Of a DNA stretch of 8,694 bases, positions 6,074 through 8,694 are shown in pieces. Source of the DNA: Planctomyces sp. (GTDB lineage: Bacteria; Planctomycetota; Planctomycetia; Planctomycetales; Planctomycetaceae); contig SYLK01000363.1 in the NCBI GenBank assembly GCA_005809115.1, forward strand, positions 1 through 8,694. Direction: 5' to 3'. The notes beneath the pieces are model-generated. The model searched no databases, was not told the DNA's origin, and saw only the letters and a list, made by a program, of their open reading frames with translations. Numbering within the stretch: position 1 is the stretch's first letter; every line of letters starts with the position of its first letter. Made by a program: the position numbers and the translations under genes.

Positions 6074-6952
6074 TCAGAGCCAGAGCAGCTGCAGACGCCC
6101 GTGGCGATCTTCCGTCAGTGCGGTGCAGTTCTCGACCCAGTCACCGACGTTACAATAGGTGAGGCCGTCAACCAGCACATGCTGTGGCTCATGCACATGA
6201 CCGCAGATCACGCCGTCGAATCCTCTGTGGCGCGTATGTCGGACGACCTGCTCGCGGAAGTGTCGCGCATGTAAACCCGGAAAACGCAGGCGATGTTTGA
6301 CAACGGTTGCCAGTGAATGGCGACCGTGCAGTGCCGCGGACGTGAGGCAGCTCCAGAGTGAGTTGGCTTGCAGGATCGCCTCATGGATGATGCTGAGCGC
6401 TGTGACCGTCAGGCCGGAAGCGCGCTCGAAGTGATCAAACTGGTCTCCGTGCAGCACCAGGAACCGGCGACCATCTGCTGTTCGATGATGGAATTCCTCC
6501 GCCACTTCGATCAGCCCGAAGCCGTCAATGAAGCGCTGCATCATCGGATTTCGCAGAAAATTGTCGTGATTCCCGATCGCCACGCGAATTCGAGTACCCC
6601 GTTGTGCCAGATCCAGCAGACGGGAAATGACTCCGCTGCACTCCGTCTGCCAGGCCCACCGACTCCGGAAACACCACCCATCAATAAAATCACCTGCCAG
6701 ATAGAGATTCTCTGGTTCATGTCGCATCAGAAATTCCAGCAGTGTCGCCACGCGCGCGTGGCGAAATCCCAGGTGCAGGTCACTGAGAAACAGCGACCGG
6801 ATGGCCGTCGCTGCGGGAGTGTTGCCGGAATCCCGCTGCAGCGCCGGAAACGCGTCTGGGGGGTTCCCGTCCAGACCACTGATGCGACTCCCGGAGTGTT
6901 CCGCGACTGGACTCGGTACGCCTGTAGCTTCCGGCCCTGCTGCCGTTCTCAT
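6074..6952 (-). CDS. LpxH-like metallophosphoesterase (COG2908-type UDP-2,3-diacylglucosamine diphosphatase family)
   Basis: A 292-residue calcineurin-like phosphoesterase with a two-metal centre. Motifs in order: SDLHLG (57-62; Asp58, His60), AGDFIDGW (86-93; Asp88, Asp91), GNHD (127-130; Asn128, His129), VLHGDQFD (166-173; His168), CGHVHEP (250-256; His252, His254), then YCNVGDWVENCTAL (267-280). The last block and HGDQFD are characteristic of the LpxH-like branch. Classical LpxH has GNRD; here it is GNHD, so cleavage of UDP-diacylglucosamine in lipid A synthesis is possible but not assured, and another pyrophosphate or phosphodiester substrate is equally plausible. About 50 residues precede the catalytic fold and look disordered; they are kept because the ATG at 6952 has GGAGGGAG seven bases upstream. 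It is the last gene of a leftward set, 56 bases after the alpha/beta hydrolase. No membrane segment is seen. Confidence 0.85.
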   Translation of the reverse strand: MRTAAGPEATGVPSPVAEHSGSRISGLDGNPPDAFPALQRDSGNTPAATAIRSLFLSDLHLGFRHARVATLLEFLMRHEPENLYLAGDFIDGWCFRSRWAWQTECSGVISRLLDLAQRGTRIRVAIGNHDNFLRNPMMQRFIDGFGLIEVAEEFHHRTADGRRFLVLHGDQFDHFERASGLTVTALSIIHEAILQANSLWSCLTSAALHGRHSLATVVKHRLRFPGLHARHFREQVVRHTRHRGFDGVICGHVHEPQHVLVDGLTYCNVGDWVENCTALTEDRHGRLQLLWL

Positions 6953-7008
6953 GAACGTACTCCCTCCCTGTCTGGCTGGTCGTCAGGACCTGCCAGAGAT
7001 TTGTCCAG

Positions 7009-7890
7009 TCAGAACCCGTGACAAATTGGTGCGACATGATCCTGTACAAAAGCCGCATTCGTGGTACCAAAGTGACCGCCAAAGTTCCATGACTTCATCA
7101 TGGACGGGCGAAATCTCACCTGATGGAGCTGAGGCTCAGTCCGGAGCTGAGCATCAGCTCCGGAGAGCTGTGTCGCGGATCCTGTGTTTCGTGAGACCAG
7201 CCGAAACCCGAGTGAGCCTGCCGAAATCGCGTGCCTGCGGTCCATCGTGCCGAAGATGATCGTGCCAAGGCCGGTCGTCGGGAGATCGAGCGGCGAGTAC
7301 AGATTCCAGATACCGCGCTCGGTACGATTCAGCAGGCGAAGTACATCGAAGGTTGTTGAGACAGCCGCGGCCATCAGTACAGCCGTCACGACGCGGTGTT
7401 CCGGAGTCAGTGCCTCCAGCACAAAGAGGGCAATCCCGGCCCCCGCAGAGTGTCCGATCAGATGAACGGGCCGCCCGGGAAAGTGATGCTGATAGTCCAT
7501 GACGATTTCCGCAACGGCACGCGAGCGACAGCGATTGTGCCGTTCCCGAATCAGGTGCAGGGGAGTCCAGATCCAAAAGCTTCGCCAGTCGATAATCCTG
7601 ATGGCATGACGCAGCTGCCCCTCGACGAGACCCCGGGCGATGCTGTCATTGATCGAGCTGCAGCCTTCAATTCCCGGCAGAATAATTATCAGTCCGTGTT
7701 CCAGTCGGCCGGTGTTCGCCAGCTGGCGATGATACCGGGCCGCTGTACTTCCCAGAGGAGCCAGTCCCAGACTGAGGAGCGATCGAAAGCCGGTTCCGAA
7801 TCGTGGCCGTGTGCTGCTGCGGCCGGTTCGGACTGCCGCTGGTGGCCTTTCGCGACGGAACTGTGTCAGCGTCTTGATCACCCGGTTCAT
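7009..7890 (-). CDS. Alpha/beta-fold hydrolase, serine-nucleophile type
   Basis: A 293-residue alpha/beta hydrolase. LPGIEG (71-76) follows the first core strand and probably shapes the oxyanion hole; GHSAG (146-150) is the nucleophile elbow with Ser148. Candidate acid residues are Asp202 (YSPLD) or Asp216; the catalytic histidine is probably His273 in NFGGHFGTTN, with His285 as an alternative. The first ~60 residues are basic and contain a weakly hydrophobic stretch (36-50) that could be a membrane-associating or signal-anchor segment, though no clear cleavage site exists. The ATG has GGGAG nine bases upstream. It sits 44 bases after the PAP2 gene and 56 before the LpxH-like gene on the same strand, which suggests an operon and a lipid or ester substrate (lipase/esterase-like). 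The exact reaction cannot be inferred. Confidence 0.8.
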   Translation of the reverse strand: MNRVIKTLTQFRRERPPAAVRTGRSSTRPRFGTGFRSLLSLGLAPLGSTAARYHRQLANTGRLEHGLIIILPGIEGCSSINDSIARGLVEGQLRHAIRIIDWRSFWIWTPLHLIRERHNRCRSRAVAEIVMDYQHHFPGRPVHLIGHSAGAGIALFVLEALTPEHRVVTAVLMAAAVSTTFDVLRLLNRTERGIWNLYSPLDLPTTGLGTIIFGTMDRRHAISAGSLGFRLVSRNTGSATQLSGADAQLRTEPQLHQVRFRPSMMKSWNFGGHFGTTNAAFVQDHVAPICHGF

Positions 7891-7934
7891 TCAGACGTTC
7901 TCCCGTCCAGGCTGGTCTCGTGGATTTGTGAGGG

Positions 7935-8477
7935 CTAGCCGACGAGATACAGGCTGAATTCGCTGATCAGCAGGCCGAGCAGCGCTCCCACCAGAACATC
8001 GGTCGGGTAATGCAGTCCGAGAACAACCCGGGACACCGCAACCAGCAGCGTGAACACCAGCAGCACCGGCAGCAGTCCCGGAAACCAGGCCGCTGTGATC
8101 AGTGAAAACGACACCGCATGCATCGTATGCCCGGACGGGAAGCTGTATTCATCCAGCGCGGCCGTTCCCTGCCGGATGGCGACCTGTACGGCCCCCGGCC
8201 GCGGTCGCTGCGTGACTCCCTTGATGGACTTATAGATGACCAGAGTCGCGAGCGCAGTCATTCCCATGTGCAGTGCCGCACGCACGCCGTACGGCCCATG
8301 CAGCAATGCCAGTGTCGCCATCAGTACATACCAGATCACACCAGTCCCCAGGCGACTGACAGCGAGAAAGAACGGGCAGACGCTGCGCCACCGGAGACTC
8401 CGATTCATCTGCAGCGTAATCGCACTGTCCCACAGGATCAGCTGTTTCACGACCGCCTGTCGTCGAGTCATCTTCAC
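7935..8477 (-). CDS. PAP2-family membrane phosphatase
   Basis: A 180-residue integral membrane protein of the type-2 phosphatidic acid phosphatase superfamily, which removes phosphate from lipid phosphates or undecaprenyl diphosphate on the outer face of the inner membrane. The three signature blocks are complete: K-x6-RP with Lys86, Arg93, Pro94; PSGH at 114-117 with His117; and SR-x5-H-x3-D with Ser149, Arg150, His156, Asp160. Hydrophobic segments lie near 33-60, 66-82, 118-133, 135-150 and 160-178, matching the usual five- to six-helix layout. The start is a GTG at 8477; an ATG two codons inside is less well spaced from the ribosome site. It is the first complete gene of the leftward set with the hydrolase and LpxH-like phosphoesterase. 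Candidate roles are undecaprenyl-pyrophosphate recycling (BacA/PgpB-like) or phospholipid-phosphate turnover; the sequence does not separate them. Confidence 0.9.
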   Translation of the reverse strand: MKMTRRQAVVKQLILWDSAITLQMNRSLRWRSVCPFFLAVSRLGTGVIWYVLMATLALLHGPYGVRAALHMGMTALATLVIYKSIKGVTQRPRPGAVQVAIRQGTAALDEYSFPSGHTMHAVSFSLITAAWFPGLLPVLLVFTLLVAVSRVVLGLHYPTDVLVGALLGLLISEFSLYLVG

Positions 8478-8484
8478 TGATGAT

Positions 8485-8490
8485 TCCCTT
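8485..8490 (-). promoter_or_regulatory. Ribosome binding site favouring the GTG start of the PAP2 gene
   Basis: AAGGGA on the - strand lies seven bases before GTG 8477 and thirteen before ATG 8471, so GTG is the better-spaced start. Confidence 0.6.
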
Positions 8491-8506
8491 CTGCCGAGAG
8501 AGCACT

Positions 8507-8536
8507 TTTACATCAAGTATCGCGTCCCGATGTTAA
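8507..8536 (-). promoter_or_regulatory. Possible promoter for the PAP2-hydrolase-LpxH-like set
   Basis: On the - strand TTAACA (8531-8536) is followed after 18 bases by TGTAAA (8507-8512), a 5/6 and a 4/6 match to sigma-70 boxes. It lies in the AT-richer gap between the partial gene and the PAP2 start and would give a leader of about 25 bases. The -10 match is weak. Confidence 0.3.
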
Positions 8537-8550
8537 TTTCATGCGGCAGT

Positions 8551-8694
8551 TCAGGTTGATTTGCTGTGAACTTTTTTCCGGGCAGCTGCAGCCACGGCGT
8601 CCTTCACAATAGTCAGGACCTCTGTCAGGCCTTCTGTTGACTTGCCTGCCGGGACCGACAGGCCGCGAGCTGGAACAGCCTCACCAGGGCGGCC
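8551..8694 (-). CDS. C-terminal end of an unidentified protein, cut by the window edge
   Basis: The - strand frame is open from the window edge to a TGA at 8551-8553, giving 47 residues with no stop. The stretch VPARGLSVPAGKST is followed by a helix-like EGLTEVLTIVKDAVAAAA and a basic tail, RKKVHSKST. Alternating Ala/Val/Lys composition and good third-position GC fit a real protein end, with a basic tail seen in many cytoplasmic or nucleic-acid-associated proteins. I do not recognise the family. It ends 73 bases before the PAP2 start on the same strand and might belong to the same transcript. Confidence 0.5.
   Translation of the reverse strand, partial: GRPGEAVPARGLSVPAGKSTEGLTEVLTIVKDAVAAAARKKVHSKST

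Noticed and set aside
6368..7021. A 217-codon + strand frame over the LpxH-like gene
   Set aside because: The - strand holds an unambiguous phosphoesterase with all metal motifs.

Overview
The window is a GC-rich chromosomal stretch from an aerobic-type environmental bacterium. The mix of genes (PilZ adaptor, single-metal NagA, secreted EF-hand protein rich in Arg/Pro/Gly, PAPS-type sulfotransferase, zinc-ribbon methyltransferase, LpxH-like phosphoesterase, PAP2 phosphatase) and the short gene-poor stretches with gene relics look most like a planctomycete. That assignment is an inference from protein style, not from a marker gene.

Left part (1-1744, + strand): a PilZ-domain protein, then, after a 157-base gap holding a bulged hairpin, nagA (N-acetylglucosamine-6-phosphate deacetylase). 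The last ~38 codons of nagA are the first copy of a repeat whose second copy lies at 3506-3616.

Middle (1800-3958, - strand): a secreted protein with three canonical EF-hand loops and, upstream of it, a small secreted coiled-coil protein whose 3' end appears frameshifted by a 4-base tandem duplication. Then follow about 750 bases without an intact gene. They hold the second copy of the nagA-tail repeat and, directly beside it in the same order and orientation as the intact pair, a decayed fragment of an EF-hand gene. This suggests an old local duplication that has largely rotted away.

Right-centre (3959-5944, + strand): a class I SAM-dependent methyltransferase with an N-terminal four-cysteine ribbon, then a PAPS-dependent sulfotransferase, separated by 198 bases containing several short inverted repeats. 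Both are of kinds used on envelope or exported polysaccharides/lipids, but their substrates cannot be read from sequence. The sulfotransferase converges on the next block across a gap with three perfect 13-base tandem repeats.

Right (6074-8694, - strand): a probable operon read right to left: PAP2-family phosphatase (GTG start), alpha/beta hydrolase, LpxH-like metallophosphoesterase, with gaps of 44 and 56 bases. Together they suggest envelope lipid or isoprenoid-phosphate turnover. The right edge cuts the C-terminal end (47 codons) of another - strand gene.

I see no CRISPR array, tRNA/rRNA, transposase, phage gene or recognisable defence system. The unusual content is the frameshift, the repeat shared with nagA and the EF-hand relic; I do not claim a new biological system.
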